From JABDIP01 sp965250245 (GTDB lineage: Bacteria; Pseudomonadota; Alphaproteobacteria; DSM-16000; Inquilinaceae), in the NCBI GenBank assembly GCA_965250245.1, contig OZ252296.1, positions 3,472,001 to 3,536,000 on the forward strand: 64,000 bases of DNA, given 5' to 3'. The notes beneath the pieces were generated by a model. It did not search any database. It saw only the letters and a list, made by a program, of their open reading frames with translations, and was not told the origin of the DNA. This document shows, piece by piece, positions 45,938 to 55,018 of this stretch (position 1 is its first letter; every line of letters starts with the position of its first letter). A program made the translations under genes and the position numbers.

Positions 45938-46657
45938 ATGCGCGTGCTGCTCGTTGAGGACGATAGCGCGACAGCGAAAAGCATCGAGCTGATGCTTCAG
46001 TCCGACGGTTTCGTCGTCGACACCACCGATCTCGGCGAAGACGGCCTGGAGATCGGCAAGCTTTATGATTACGACATCATCATCCTTGATCTTCTCCTGC
46101 CGGACATCGACGGCTACGAGGTGTTGCGCCGCCTGCGCGCCGCCCGGGTCGACACACCGATCCTGATCCTTTCGGGACTGTCCGAGCTGGACCACAAGAT
46201 CAAGGGCCTCGGCTTCGGCGCCGATGACTATCTGACAAAGCCGTTCGACAAGCGCGAACTGGTGGCGCGGATCCACGCCATCGTCCGCCGCTCGAAGGGC
46301 CATTCCGACAGCGTGATCAAGACTGGCCGCCTGACGGTCAATCTCGACACGCGCACGGTCGAGGTGGACGGCGCGCCGCTGCACCTGACCGGCAAGGAAT
46401 ACGGCATCCTCGAGCTGTTGTCCCTGCGCAAGGGCACGACGCTGACCAAGGAGATGTTCCTGAATCATCTCTATGGCGGCATGGACGAGCCGGAACTCAA
46501 GATCATCGACGTCTTCGTGTGCAAGCTGCGCAAGAAGCTGACCGCCGCCACCGGTGGCGAGAATTATATCGAGACGGTCTGGGGCCGCGGCTACGTGCTG
46601 CGCGACCCGTCCTCCGATTCCGTGGAAGAACCCGCCAAGCGGGCCGCCGCTGGCTGA
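45938..46657 (+). CDS. ctrA: Cell-cycle response regulator CtrA
   Basis: A 239-residue OmpR-type regulator nearly identical to Caulobacter CtrA over long blocks: LVEDDSATAKSIELML, FGADDYLTKPF, ELLSLRKGTTLTKEMFLNHL and YGGMDEPELKIIDVFVCKL. The phospho-acceptor is D51. CtrA controls flagellar, chemotaxis and cell-division genes through TTAA-N7-TTAA. In many Rhodospirillales-type bacteria it governs motility and is not essential. The C-terminus lacks the AA degradation tag (it ends in AAAG), so ClpXP turnover may differ. A strong terminator follows. Confidence 0.96.
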   Translation: MRVLLVEDDSATAKSIELMLQSDGFVVDTTDLGEDGLEIGKLYDYDIIILDLLLPDIDGYEVLRRLRAARVDTPILILSGLSELDHKIKGLGFGADDYLTKPFDKRELVARIHAIVRRSKGHSDSVIKTGRLTVNLDTRTVEVDGAPLHLTGKEYGILELLSLRKGTTLTKEMFLNHLYGGMDEPELKIIDVFVCKLRKKLTAATGGENYIETVWGRGYVLRDPSSDSVEEPAKRAAAG

Positions 46658-46688
46658 ACGTTCATAACCTTTGCTGGCCGGCCTCAGG

Positions 46689-46725
46689 AACGGCGGCGCC
46701 CCTCAAGGCGCCGCCGTTTCTCTTT
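46689..46725 (+). terminator. Rho-independent terminator after ctrA
   Basis: Twelve-base stem AACGGCGGCGCC (46689-46700) and GGCGCCGCCGTT (46707-46718), six-base loop, then TCTCTTT. It can also serve as the terminator for cheR from the other side. Confidence 0.8.
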
Positions 46726-46756
46726 GCGCGGATTGTGCGGGGATCCGGAGCGCTCG

Positions 46757-47605
46757 CTAGCCGGCGGCCGCGGCGGCCTGGCCGGCGCCGGCGCCATGCT
46801 GCGGCCGGTAGAGGTCGCGGTGGCCGTCGATCGGCGTGAAGCTCTCGGTGATGCCGAAGACGGTCTCGCCGCCGCCGAGATAGAGGATGCCGTCGGCCGG
46901 CATCAGGGCGGAGATGCGGTCCAGCGCGCCGGCCCGGTCCGCCCGGTCGAAATAGCTCAGCACGTTGCGGCAGAAGACCACGTCGAACCGGCCCAGCGAT
47001 CCGGGATCGTCGAGCAGGTTGAAGGGCTGGAAACCGACCATCTGGCGAATTCCGTCGGTCAGCTCCCACTTGTCGCCGATCTGGGTGAAATACCTGACCA
47101 GATAGGTGATGGGCAGGCCGCGCTGGACCTCGAACTGGGTGTAGAGCCCGGCCTTCGCCTTCTCCAGCAGCTCGGTCGACAGGTCGGTGGCCAGGATCTC
47201 GACCCGCCAGTCCTGCAGGCGCGCCTGCTCCTCGCGCAGGATCATGGCCAGGGAATACGGCTCCTGCCCGGTCGATGAGGCCGCGCACCAGATGCGCAGA
47301 TGCTTCTCGCCGGCCCGCCGCTCCAGCAGCGACGGCAGCACCAGCGACTTGAACTGCTGGAACGGCCGGCCGTCGCGGAAGAACGACGATTCGTTGGTGA
47401 CCATCGCCTCGGTGATGTTCGTCAGCAGCCGCTCGTCGCCATCGGCGCGCACCAGCGACACCAAATCGTCCAGCCCCTTCACGTTCCACTTGCGGGCCAC
47501 CGGCATCAGGCGCGATTCGAGCAGATAGGCGTTGTCCGGCTCGACGACCAGGCCGGAGCGCTGCTTCAGGAGCCTTTGCAGTATCTCAAAGCTGTCGGCT
47601 TTCAT
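46757..47605 (-). CDS. cheR: Chemotaxis protein methyltransferase CheR
   Basis: A 282-residue SAM-dependent methyltransferase that methylates glutamates of chemoreceptors. The N-terminal CheR helix bundle is followed by ITEAMVTNESSFFRDGRPFQ, the catalytic signature, IWCAASSTGQEPYSLAM as SAM motif I and FDVVFCRNVLSYFD. The tail is Gly/Ala-rich. AAGGAC precedes the ATG at 47605. The gene lies downstream of the cheY-like gene on the minus strand, 43 bases after it. No cheA, cheW or cheB is present in the window. Confidence 0.92.
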   Translation of the reverse strand: MKADSFEILQRLLKQRSGLVVEPDNAYLLESRLMPVARKWNVKGLDDLVSLVRADGDERLLTNITEAMVTNESSFFRDGRPFQQFKSLVLPSLLERRAGEKHLRIWCAASSTGQEPYSLAMILREEQARLQDWRVEILATDLSTELLEKAKAGLYTQFEVQRGLPITYLVRYFTQIGDKWELTDGIRQMVGFQPFNLLDDPGSLGRFDVVFCRNVLSYFDRADRAGALDRISALMPADGILYLGGGETVFGITESFTPIDGHRDLYRPQHGAGAGQAAAAAG

Positions 47606-47648
47606 GGGCCGTCCTTGGACCGGTGTCGCTGCGCCGGGCCGGTCTGCG

Positions 47649-48014
47649 TCACAGCAGCCCGACCAGTGAGAACTTGCTCTGGATGATGTCGCTGTCGAAC
47701 GGTTTCATGATGTATTCGTTGGCGCCGGCGCCGAGCGCTTCCTTGATGCTGTCGACGCTGCTCTCGGTGGTGCACATGACCACCTTCGGCGCCGCGCCGC
47801 CGTCCATCTGCCGCAGCGCCCGCAGGAACTCGATGCCGTTCATGACCGGCATGTTCCAGTCGAGCAGAATCGCGTCGGGCATCTGGCCGGAGCACCAGTC
47901 CATCGCCTGCCGGCCGTCCTCGGCCTCGTCGCAGTTGAACTGAAGCTCTTCCAGGATCTTTCGCGCCACCTTGCGCACGACGCGGGAATCGTCGACCACC
48001 AGACAGGTCTTCAT
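47649..48014 (-). CDS. Single-domain response regulator, CheY-like
   Basis: A 121-residue receiver domain with no output domain. VVDDSRVVRKVARKILEEL gives the acidic pair, LLDWNMPVMNGIEFLRAL holds phospho-Asp D52, CTTES is the switch Thr region and EYIMKPF the conserved Lys. The ribosome binding site GGGAGGTGG is strong. It lies between chpT and cheR, so it may serve chemotaxis or be a receiver in the ChpT phosphorelay. The sequence does not decide between these. Confidence 0.85.
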   Translation of the reverse strand: MKTCLVVDDSRVVRKVARKILEELQFNCDEAEDGRQAMDWCSGQMPDAILLDWNMPVMNGIEFLRALRQMDGGAAPKVVMCTTESSVDSIKEALGAGANEYIMKPFDSDIIQSKFSLVGLL

Positions 48015-48234
48015 CGCACCACCTCCCGCGGGGTGATCCGGCCCGGGGACGGCGCCGTCCGGCGGTCATCGCATCGTGCAGGGAGGGCGCAGAGAAGGTC
48101 TTTCATGGAGCGTTCCGTGACCCCGGAAATATGCCGAAAATCCAATGCCGCGGCGGGTCGCGCGGCCCCTGGACGGGTCGTGAAACGCTGTCAGAAACTC
48201 ATTAAGAAGCTGTAAAACGTGGGCTTTTCACAAT

Positions 48235-48888
48235 TTAAGTCGACTGCGGTAACGTGAGTTGCAGTCTAAGTATGTCGCCCTCTACCTTTGAGTGATCGAC
48301 AGTCATTCCGAAGCGGCGGGCAAATAGTCCGGTAACATAGGCATGGACCGTGCGCGCGCCCAACGCATCGTCGGCCAGGGTGCCGTCCAGCGCGGTGTCC
48401 TGGTTCTCGCGCAGCCCGGCATTGGGCCCTTGGGCGGAGATCGTCAGCACGGTGCCTCCGTCGCCACCCTCCGCGGCGACCGCGATGCGGCCGCCCTGGC
48501 TCAGCGCCTCGTCCGCCAGCACCACCAGGCTCAGCAGCACCTTGACGGTTCCCGCCGGCGGGCCCTCCGGGCCCATATCGCCCGGCACCGCCCAATCCAG
48601 CGTGACCTTGCCGCCCTCCAGATAGCCGTCGGCGATGTCCCGGGCCTCGTCCATCCCGACGGCCGCCTGAGACCCCGCGGCGCCGTAGCACAGCCGGTAG
48701 CAGCGCAGCCGGCCGGCCGCCCGGCGACCGCTCTGGGCGATCAGCCCCATTGCCTCGTCGACCATGTCGTCTCCGAGGTCCTCGATCAATTCGACGCCGT
48801 TGTTGATGGCGCCGACCGGGCTGATCAGATCGTGGCACAGGCGCGAACACAGCAAATCCATGACTTCGAAGGTCAACTCGCCTGGCAT
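48235..48888 (-). CDS. chpT: Histidine phosphotransferase ChpT
   Basis: A 217-residue ChpT-type protein with DLLCSRLCHDLISPVGAINN at residues 11-30; H19 is the phosphorylated histidine, and GVELIEDLGDDMVDEAMGLI completes the dimerisation helices. The C-terminal half is a degenerate ATPase-like domain. In Caulobacter ChpT passes phosphate from CckA to CtrA and CpdR. Its place near ctrA supports the role; CckA is not in the window. GAGG precedes the ATG. Confidence 0.92.
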   Translation of the reverse strand: MPGELTFEVMDLLCSRLCHDLISPVGAINNGVELIEDLGDDMVDEAMGLIAQSGRRAAGRLRCYRLCYGAAGSQAAVGMDEARDIADGYLEGGKVTLDWAVPGDMGPEGPPAGTVKVLLSLVVLADEALSQGGRIAVAAEGGDGGTVLTISAQGPNAGLRENQDTALDGTLADDALGARTVHAYVTGLFARRFGMTVDHSKVEGDILRLQLTLPQST

Positions 48889-49040
48889 TCTGCAAACCTC
48901 ATCTGCTTGACATGAATCAGTGTTCGCCCTTCCGCCGCCGCTAGGGTTGCCGGTAGCATTGGGTCTCCGCCGGTCGGATGCCGTGCCGTCGCCGGACGGC
49001 GAGATCCTTCCCGGCCAGCGGCGGGAGGCAGGAATTCCGC

Positions 49041-49223
49041 ATGACCGATATGATTCTGCCCGGCTTCATCGTCAGCCATCCCGAGCATCCCGATTGGGGG
49101 CTGGGACAGGTGCAGACGGTGATCAACCGCCGGATCACGGTCAATTTCGAGCATTGCGGCAAGGTCGTGGTCAATGGCGATGTCGTCGCACTTGAGATCG
49201 TCGACGACGGCGAAGCGGGATAG
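49041..49223 (+). CDS. DUF3553 family small protein
   Basis: Sixty residues with the DUF3553 pattern: PGFIVSHPEHPDWGLGQVQT and ITVNFEHCGKVVVNG. This beta-rich module also appears at the end of some UvrD-type helicases and is thought to bind nucleic acid; the free-standing form has no proven role. The ATG at 49041 follows GGGAGG. It ends 43 bases before the formate dehydrogenase gene and may share its transcript. Confidence 0.82.
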   Translation: MTDMILPGFIVSHPEHPDWGLGQVQTVINRRITVNFEHCGKVVVNGDVVALEIVDDGEAG

Positions 49224-49266
49224 AACGCAAAAAGTACCAATAAAATCAAAAGAGCGAGGAACATCC

Positions 49267-50958
49267 ATGCAGGGCTTGAACGGCGGATCGCCGATGCGGC
49301 GCAAGCAGCGCGGCGCCCGGCCATTTCCCAAGGGGCGGCAGGTCGACCCCGAAGCCCTCGAATCGGTCCGCGCCCTGCTGGGCGACGCTCCCCGGCGGCG
49401 CGACCTGCTGATCGAGCACCTGCATCGCATCCAGGACGCCCATCACGGCGTCTCCCACGCCCATCTGGCCGCGCTCGCCAGCGAGATGCGCCTGTCGCTG
49501 GCCGAGGTGTTCGAGGTGGCGACCTTCTATGCCCATTTCGACATCGTCGCCGGCGACGCCGATGCCGGCCGGGTGACGATCCGGGTCTGCGACAGCCTGA
49601 CCTGCGAGATGATGGGATCGCAGGCGCTGAAGGCGGCGCTGGACTCGGCGGTCGGCGACACGGCGCGGGTGGTCACCGCGCCCTGCATGGGGCGCTGCCA
49701 ATGCGCCCCGACGGCCGAGGTCGGTCATCGCCACGTCGACAACGCCACCGTGGAGTCGGTGAGCGCCGTCTTGCAGTCGGGTGAGACGGCGCCGGAGATC
49801 GCCGACTACCAATCGTTCGAGGCCTATGAGGCCGATGGCGGCTACGCCCTGCTGCGCGACTGCTATGCCCGCAACCACCGCGACGAGGCGATCAACACGA
49901 TCGAGAAGTCGGGCCTGCGCGGCATGGGCGGCGCCGGCTTCCCGGGCGGTCGCAAATGGCAGATCGTCGGGGCCCAGCCCGCGCCGCGGCTGATGGCGGT
50001 CAATGCCGACGAGGGCGAGCCGGGCACCTTCAAGGATCGCTGGATCCTAGAGACCAAGCCGCACCAGTTCCTGGAGGGCATGCTGATCGCGGCCTGGGCG
50101 GTCGATGTCGAGGCGATCTACATCTACCTGCGTGACGAGTATCCAGGCGCCTACGAGATCCTGACCCGCGAGATCGCCAATCTGGAACAGAAGGGCCTGA
50201 CGGCGGGCCGCAGCATCCATCTCAGGCGCGGCGCCGGCGCCTATATCTGCGGCGAGGAATCGGCGATGCTGGAATCGATCGAGGGCAAGCGCGGCCTGCC
50301 GCGCCACAAGCCGCCCTTCCCCGCCGAGGTCGGGCTGTTCGGCCGCCCGACGCTGATCCACAACGTCGAGACGCTGTACGCGGTGCCGCGAATCCTGACC
50401 GAAGGGCCGGAGTGGTTCTCAGGCCAAGGCCGGCATGGCCGCAGCGGCCTGCGCGGCTTTTCGGTCTCCGGCCGGGTGAAGGAACCCGGCGTGAAGATCG
50501 CTCCGGCGGGCATAACCGCGCAGGAGCTGATCGACGAGTATTGCGGCGGCATGGCCGAGGGCCACAGTTTCAAGGGCTACCTGCCGGGCGGTGCGTCGGG
50601 CGGCATCCTGCCGGCCAGCATGGCCGACATCCCGCTCGATTTCGGCACCCTGGAGGAGCATGGCTGCTTTGTCGGCTCCGGCGCCGTGGTGGTGCTCTCT
50701 GAACAAGACAACGCCCGTGACGTGGCGCTCAACCTGATGCGCTTCTTCGAATACGAAAGCTGCGGCCAGTGCACCCCCTGCCGTGTCGGCACCGAGAAGG
50801 CGGTGGCGCTGATGGAACGGCCGGACTGGGACATCGAACTGCTGGCGGAACTCAGCCAGGTCATGCGCGATGCCTCGATCTGCGGCCTAGGCCAGGCGGC
50901 CCCCAATCCGCTGCAATCGGTGATCAAGCACTTCCCGGAGGATTTGCGGTCCGGCTGA
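49267..50958 (+). CDS. NAD-dependent formate dehydrogenase, fused gamma-beta (FdsG-FdsB) subunit
   Basis: A 563-residue diaphorase subunit. Residues 1-170 are a NuoE/FdsG thioredoxin-like [2Fe-2S] domain with EVATFYAHFDIV, cysteines in VCDSLTCEMMG and CMGRCQCAP. Residues 180-560 are a NuoF/FdsB unit: SGLRGMGGAGFPGGRKW binds FMN, NADEGEPGTFKDR the NAD, and ESCGQCTPCRVGTEKA plus a later Cys the [4Fe-4S] cluster. It passes electrons from formate to NAD+ with the alpha subunit at 56243. In Rhodobacter-type Fds these are two separate genes. The ATG at 49267 follows GCGAGGA. Confidence 0.87.
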   Translation: MQGLNGGSPMRRKQRGARPFPKGRQVDPEALESVRALLGDAPRRRDLLIEHLHRIQDAHHGVSHAHLAALASEMRLSLAEVFEVATFYAHFDIVAGDADAGRVTIRVCDSLTCEMMGSQALKAALDSAVGDTARVVTAPCMGRCQCAPTAEVGHRHVDNATVESVSAVLQSGETAPEIADYQSFEAYEADGGYALLRDCYARNHRDEAINTIEKSGLRGMGGAGFPGGRKWQIVGAQPAPRLMAVNADEGEPGTFKDRWILETKPHQFLEGMLIAAWAVDVEAIYIYLRDEYPGAYEILTREIANLEQKGLTAGRSIHLRRGAGAYICGEESAMLESIEGKRGLPRHKPPFPAEVGLFGRPTLIHNVETLYAVPRILTEGPEWFSGQGRHGRSGLRGFSVSGRVKEPGVKIAPAGITAQELIDEYCGGMAEGHSFKGYLPGGASGGILPASMADIPLDFGTLEEHGCFVGSGAVVVLSEQDNARDVALNLMRFFEYESCGQCTPCRVGTEKAVALMERPDWDIELLAELSQVMRDASICGLGQAAPNPLQSVIKHFPEDLRSG

Positions 50959-51037
50959 CCCGGACCGATTGCGGAGGCATGACGGCGCGCGAGCGCGCAT
51001 ACTGAGGCGTCTTCAATCCTCAGGAGCAGCCACGCCG

Positions 51038-51445
51038 ATGAGCACTGTCAGCCTCACCATCACCAATCCTGCCGGCCTCTTCGACCCGGCACCGTTCGGC
51101 TTCAGCCACACCGTCGTCGCCAGTGGCGGGTCGCGACTGGCCTACATTGCCGGCCAGGGCGGCGAGAACGCGTCCGGCGAGCTGTCGCCTGACTTCGCCG
51201 AGCAGGTGCGACAGGCCTATGCCAATCTGCGCACCGCGCTGGACGCCATTGGCGCGCGGCCGGACCAGGTCACCAAGCTGACCACCTATGTGGTCGACCA
51301 CGACATGGGCAAGCTGGAGCCGATGACGGTGCATCTCAAGGCGCTGTTCGGCGATGCGCTGCCGGCACAGACGTTGGTGCCGGTCCCCCGCCTCGCCCTC
51401 GATGGCATGCAGTTCGAGGTCGATGCGGTGGCCGTGCTTGACTAG
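51038..51445 (+). CDS. RidA family protein
   Basis: A 135-residue YjgF/YER057c/UK114-family protein. RidA trimers hydrolyse reactive enamines and imines made by amino-acid enzymes. AYIAGQGGENASGELSPDF, NLRTALDAIGARPDQVTKLT and LVPVPRLALDGMQFEVDAVA match the family. The usual catalytic Arg region is PVPRLAL. CAGGAG precedes the ATG at 51038. Together with the FAD oxidase at 52686 it could detoxify imine products. Confidence 0.85.
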   Translation: MSTVSLTITNPAGLFDPAPFGFSHTVVASGGSRLAYIAGQGGENASGELSPDFAEQVRQAYANLRTALDAIGARPDQVTKLTTYVVDHDMGKLEPMTVHLKALFGDALPAQTLVPVPRLALDGMQFEVDAVAVLD

Positions 51446-51487
51446 GTCAGAGCGGCCAAGACCCTGCAATTCCAAGAGCGGCCTCGC

Positions 51488-52003
51488 ATGATACCGACCC
51501 TCGAGACCGAGCGATTGGTGCTGCGCGCGCCGCGCAGCGACGACTTCGCCGTCTATGAAGGCTTCTTCACAGATGGCGAGGCGTCGCGGTTCTACGGCGG
51601 GCCGGTTCGCGCCGATATCGCCTGGCGGCGATTGGCCTCCGATCTCGGCCATTGGCAGTTGCGCGGCTTCGGCCTCTGGGCGATGGAGCGGCGCGCGGAC
51701 GGCGCGATGATCGGCTGCTGCGGATTGTCCTGGCCTGAGGGCTGGCCGAGGCGGGAGCTGACCTGGTGGCTGGTACCACAGGCACGCGGATACGGGTTCG
51801 CCACGGAGGCGTCCCGCGCCGCGATCGCGTTCGGCTACGACGCGCTCAATTGGCCGTTGGTCGAGACGCATATGGATGACGAGAACGCGGCGGCGCGCAA
51901 GCTGGCGCTGCGGCTTGGCGGCACGATCATCGCACGGGAGAGCTTCCCGGATGGCCGCGATCGGGATGTCTTCGCCCTGCCGAACGCGGTCGGTGGTTCA
52001 TGA
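51488..52003 (+). CDS. GNAT N-acetyltransferase, RimJ/RimL type
   Basis: A 171-residue acetyltransferase: PTLETERLVLRAPRSDDFAV at the start, ELTWWLVPQARGYGFATEAS as the acetyl-CoA loop and DENAAARKLALRLGG near the end. These are typical of RimJ/RimL relatives that acetylate protein N-termini or small molecules. The substrate is unknown. It begins 42 bases after ridA. Confidence 0.83.
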   Translation: MIPTLETERLVLRAPRSDDFAVYEGFFTDGEASRFYGGPVRADIAWRRLASDLGHWQLRGFGLWAMERRADGAMIGCCGLSWPEGWPRRELTWWLVPQARGYGFATEASRAAIAFGYDALNWPLVETHMDDENAAARKLALRLGGTIIARESFPDGRDRDVFALPNAVGGS

Positions 52004-52027
52004 ACGTCGCGGGGCGGCGCTGGTTGG

Positions 52028-52528
52028 TCAGGGTTTCCGGATCACCCGGCCCATCTGATAGGCGTCGATGTACTCACCCTGTCCGAATCCGTAGTGCGGC
52101 ATCGTGCCTTCGATCTCGAAGCCGAGCGACTGATAGAGGTGCAGCGCCGGTGCGTTGGAGGTCCAGACGACCAGGCTGATGCGGGAGATGTTGAGCCAGT
52201 TGTCGGCCAGGTCGATCATCGCCTCCATCAGGGCGCGGCCGACGCCCTTGCCCTGCCAGTCCCCGCGGGTGACCACCAGGTTGATCTCGGCGGCGTGGCG
52301 GTGCCGCGGAATGTTCGGGTAGGTGATCATCTCGGAGAACCCGACGAGCCGGCCGTCGGAGCGGGCCGCCAGGGTGATCACGCCGTCGGTGGGCTCGAAC
52401 CGCTTGCGGGTGTAATCCAGCGACTGATGCGGCAGGCGCATGGTGCCGCGGATGACATGCGGGCTGGTCAGAATGTCATGGACGGCCTCGATGTCGTCCG
52501 GCCGCAGATCGCCGATCTCTATGGTCAT
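52028..52528 (-). CDS. GNAT N-acetyltransferase
   Basis: A 166-residue acetyltransferase: IEIGDLRPDDIEAVHDILTS, VVTRGDWQGKGVGRALMEAM as the acetyl-CoA motif, and NAPALHLYQSLGFEIEGTMP near the end. It resembles PhnO/YhhY-like small-molecule acetyltransferases; the substrate is unknown. The ATG at 52528 gives a standard N-terminus. It is transcribed towards the previous acetyltransferase gene and away from the FAD oxidase. Confidence 0.83.
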   Translation of the reverse strand: MTIEIGDLRPDDIEAVHDILTSPHVIRGTMRLPHQSLDYTRKRFEPTDGVITLAARSDGRLVGFSEMITYPNIPRHRHAAEINLVVTRGDWQGKGVGRALMEAMIDLADNWLNISRISLVVWTSNAPALHLYQSLGFEIEGTMPHYGFGQGEYIDAYQMGRVIRKP

Positions 52529-52685
52529 GGGTCCGGCCCTCTCCGCTTGGCGTCCCGGTGATGATCGCGGACGGCACAGACGCCTTTTTCCAAGGGTACA
52601 CCACCCGCCGGTGCGGTTAGCATAGCGTCCCGAATCCCTGAGCGGTAACCGCCCGCCTACCCGACAATGCCGACCGGAGACCGTG

Positions 52686-54026
52686 ATGCCGATGATCACC
52701 GACGCCGCGCCGATCGCCTTCACGGCACCCCTGCCCGATCGTGTCGACGTGGTGGTGATCGGCGCCGGCATCGCCGGGACCGCCAGCGCTTATTTCCTGG
52801 CCGAACGCGGCGTCCGCGTCCTGGTTTGCGAGAAGGGCCGGGTCGCCGGCGAGCAGTCGAGCCGCAATTGGGGCTGGGTGCGCCAGCAGGGCCGCGACTG
52901 GGCGGAACTGCCGATCATGATGGAGTCGAACCGCATCTGGCGCGGCCTGGCGGAGAAGACCGGCGAGGCCGACCTGGCCTTCACCCAGGCGGGCTGCCTC
53001 TACCTCGGCGAATCCCCCGCCAGCATGGCGCGGTACGACGCGTGGCACGACATCGCCAAGCAGCATCAGCTCGACACCCGCATGCTGTCGGCGGCCGAGA
53101 TACGCGCCGCCTTCCCGGATGTGGCCGGCAACTGGACCGGCGGCATGCTGACCGAGAGTGACGGCCGGGCGGAACCCTTCGTCGCGGTGCCGGCGCTGGC
53201 CAGGGCGGCGCAGGCGGCCGGTGCGGTGGTGATCGAGGGCTGTGCGGTGCGGACCCTCGACATCGAGGCCGGGCGGGTCACCGGCGTGGTCACCGAGCAG
53301 GGCCGGGTGCGCTGCGACCGCGTGCTGCTCGCGGCCGGCGCCTGGTCCAGCCCGTTCGCCGCGAACGCCGGTGTCGACCTGCCGCAGCTCACGGTCCGCT
53401 CGACCGTGGCGCGGACCAACCCGGCATCCGCCGATTACGGTCCCAACATCTCCACCGCGACCCTCTCCATCCGCAAGCGGGCCGATGGCGGGTACTCGGT
53501 CTCGACCGGCGATCTCGCCGAGCACTATGTCTCACCCGCCTCGTTCCGCTATTTCGGCAAGTTCTTCAAGCTGCTGAAGGCCTCGGCCAAGGATGTCCGA
53601 CTGCATCCGGCAGCGCCGAAGGGCTATCCCGGCTCCTGGGGCATTCCCCGCCGCTGGTCCGCCGAGGAGCAGAGCCCGTTCGAGCGCATGCGGGTGCTCA
53701 ACCCGTCGCCGAACGCCGGCAGCGTGAAGAAGATCAAGGCCCGCCTGCCCGACCGCTTTCCCAAGCTGGCGGAGACCGGCCTCGCCGAGGCCTGGGCCGG
53801 CATGATCGACGTCACCCCGGATGCCGTCCCCACACTCGGCGAGGACGAGCGGCTGAAGGGCCTATACATCGCCACCGGTCTCAGTGGCCACGGCTTCGGC
53901 ATCGGCCCCGCGATCGGCCGCATCATGGCCGACCTGCTGACCGACCGCCCCCCGGGCCACGACCTGACCCGCTTCCGCCCCGGCCGCTTCTTCGACGGCA
54001 GCGAGATCGTGCCAGGGCCGTATTAG
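52686..54026 (+). CDS. FAD-dependent oxidoreductase (DAO/GlpO type)
   Basis: A 446-residue flavoprotein of the D-amino-acid oxidase family. VVVIGAGIAGTASAYFLAER is the FAD dinucleotide fold, RVLVCEKGRVAGEQSSRNWG the ribose contact, and GLYIATGLSGHGFGIGPAIG the C-terminal FAD motif. Members oxidise amines or amino acids such as gamma-glutamylputrescine or sarcosine. The substrate is not predictable. The ATG at 52686 is chosen over GTG 52683. Confidence 0.85.
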   Translation: MPMITDAAPIAFTAPLPDRVDVVVIGAGIAGTASAYFLAERGVRVLVCEKGRVAGEQSSRNWGWVRQQGRDWAELPIMMESNRIWRGLAEKTGEADLAFTQAGCLYLGESPASMARYDAWHDIAKQHQLDTRMLSAAEIRAAFPDVAGNWTGGMLTESDGRAEPFVAVPALARAAQAAGAVVIEGCAVRTLDIEAGRVTGVVTEQGRVRCDRVLLAAGAWSSPFAANAGVDLPQLTVRSTVARTNPASADYGPNISTATLSIRKRADGGYSVSTGDLAEHYVSPASFRYFGKFFKLLKASAKDVRLHPAAPKGYPGSWGIPRRWSAEEQSPFERMRVLNPSPNAGSVKKIKARLPDRFPKLAETGLAEAWAGMIDVTPDAVPTLGEDERLKGLYIATGLSGHGFGIGPAIGRIMADLLTDRPPGHDLTRFRPGRFFDGSEIVPGPY

Positions 54027-54100
54027 CCTTGATTCCGCATCGCCGTTAGCATTGTTCGAGGATCCGTATCCCGAACGTTCGTGCCTTTTCACTGTCCCGG

Positions 54101-54925
54101 ATGGCGAGTATGCAAGGACATGCGATCGTAACTTGGATGTGCCTGCTGGCAGCAGCTTCAAGCCCCGCGAATGGCCAGCCCTTTGCGTACGGGCCGGACG
54201 ATATTCGCAGGGCATGCAGCACGCCGGTTGCGGTCGACCTACCCGAGGAGGCGGTGGAGTTTCTGCACAACAGCACCAATGCCGTTGTGAGCCTACCAAG
54301 GCTGAGTTGCATCGCCGTCCTGTTCGACAAGGAGTTTGCCAACACCTGGGACCGGGTCATCAGGCTTTCGCAGGCGGAGGACGGGAGCTATGCCGTGACG
54401 GCTTCGAACCGCCTTCTGCACCCGAATGAGGCGCCGCACTACACGATTCGGCAGATACCCTTCGACGGGTCGCGCTGGGTTCCGGGTGTTGGAATTGGCG
54501 TTGTGAGGTGGGAGTTCGAATCCCCGGAATACCGGATCGAAGAGGGCGCCTCGCTCACATTGCGGAGATACCAGTCCATACCTGCCGGAGCATCGAGTGA
54601 ACTGACCATCCGGGTGGTACGCGCATTTCCCATACTTGACGACGGGGTCGTCGTCGAACGGCTCTTCCTCGTTGGCATCGATGAGGTTCCTTCCGAACCA
54701 GCCAGACGGGCAAGCACGCACTGGGTTTTGTATTCAGAACGGGCCAATATGGTCATCCACCTGTTCCTTACGATGTTCACCGAGGGGCATCGCGGCCCGC
54801 CCGCGCTCAGTCGGGTCGAGCGGATCGTCTACTTCGACCAGGACCAGGCGGACCTGACGATCGAGCGGGACCAGCTTCAGGACCTCTTGGCGTTCGCTCA
54901 GGACTACGTTGCAGCCGAACGCTAG
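54101..54925 (+). CDS. Exported protein of unknown function
   Basis: A 274-residue protein with a probable signal peptide: residues 8-22 are hydrophobic (AIVTWMCLLAAASSP) and a cleavage near ANG-QP is likely. The mature part is mixed alpha/beta with no motif I recognise. Base composition is somewhat AT-richer than its neighbours. It is a single gene between the FAD oxidase and the alcohol dehydrogenase. The two methionines at positions 1 and 4 are both possible starts. Confidence 0.6.
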   Translation: MASMQGHAIVTWMCLLAAASSPANGQPFAYGPDDIRRACSTPVAVDLPEEAVEFLHNSTNAVVSLPRLSCIAVLFDKEFANTWDRVIRLSQAEDGSYAVTASNRLLHPNEAPHYTIRQIPFDGSRWVPGVGIGVVRWEFESPEYRIEEGASLTLRRYQSIPAGASSELTIRVVRAFPILDDGVVVERLFLVGIDEVPSEPARRASTHWVLYSERANMVIHLFLTMFTEGHRGPPALSRVERIVYFDQDQADLTIERDQLQDLLAFAQDYVAAER

Positions 54926-55018
54926 GCGGGCCGTGTCCGGGAGCGCCGCCGAAACAGCTTGATCGGGGGCATATCGGGACCGCACGGTGGCGGCGAGCAG
55001 ACAAGTGGAAGCAGGAAG

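Noticed and set aside
49041..49223. DUF3553 gene as a subunit of formate dehydrogenase
   Set aside because: It is close to the gene but the family is a nucleic-acid-type module found in unrelated contexts; there is no cofactor motif.
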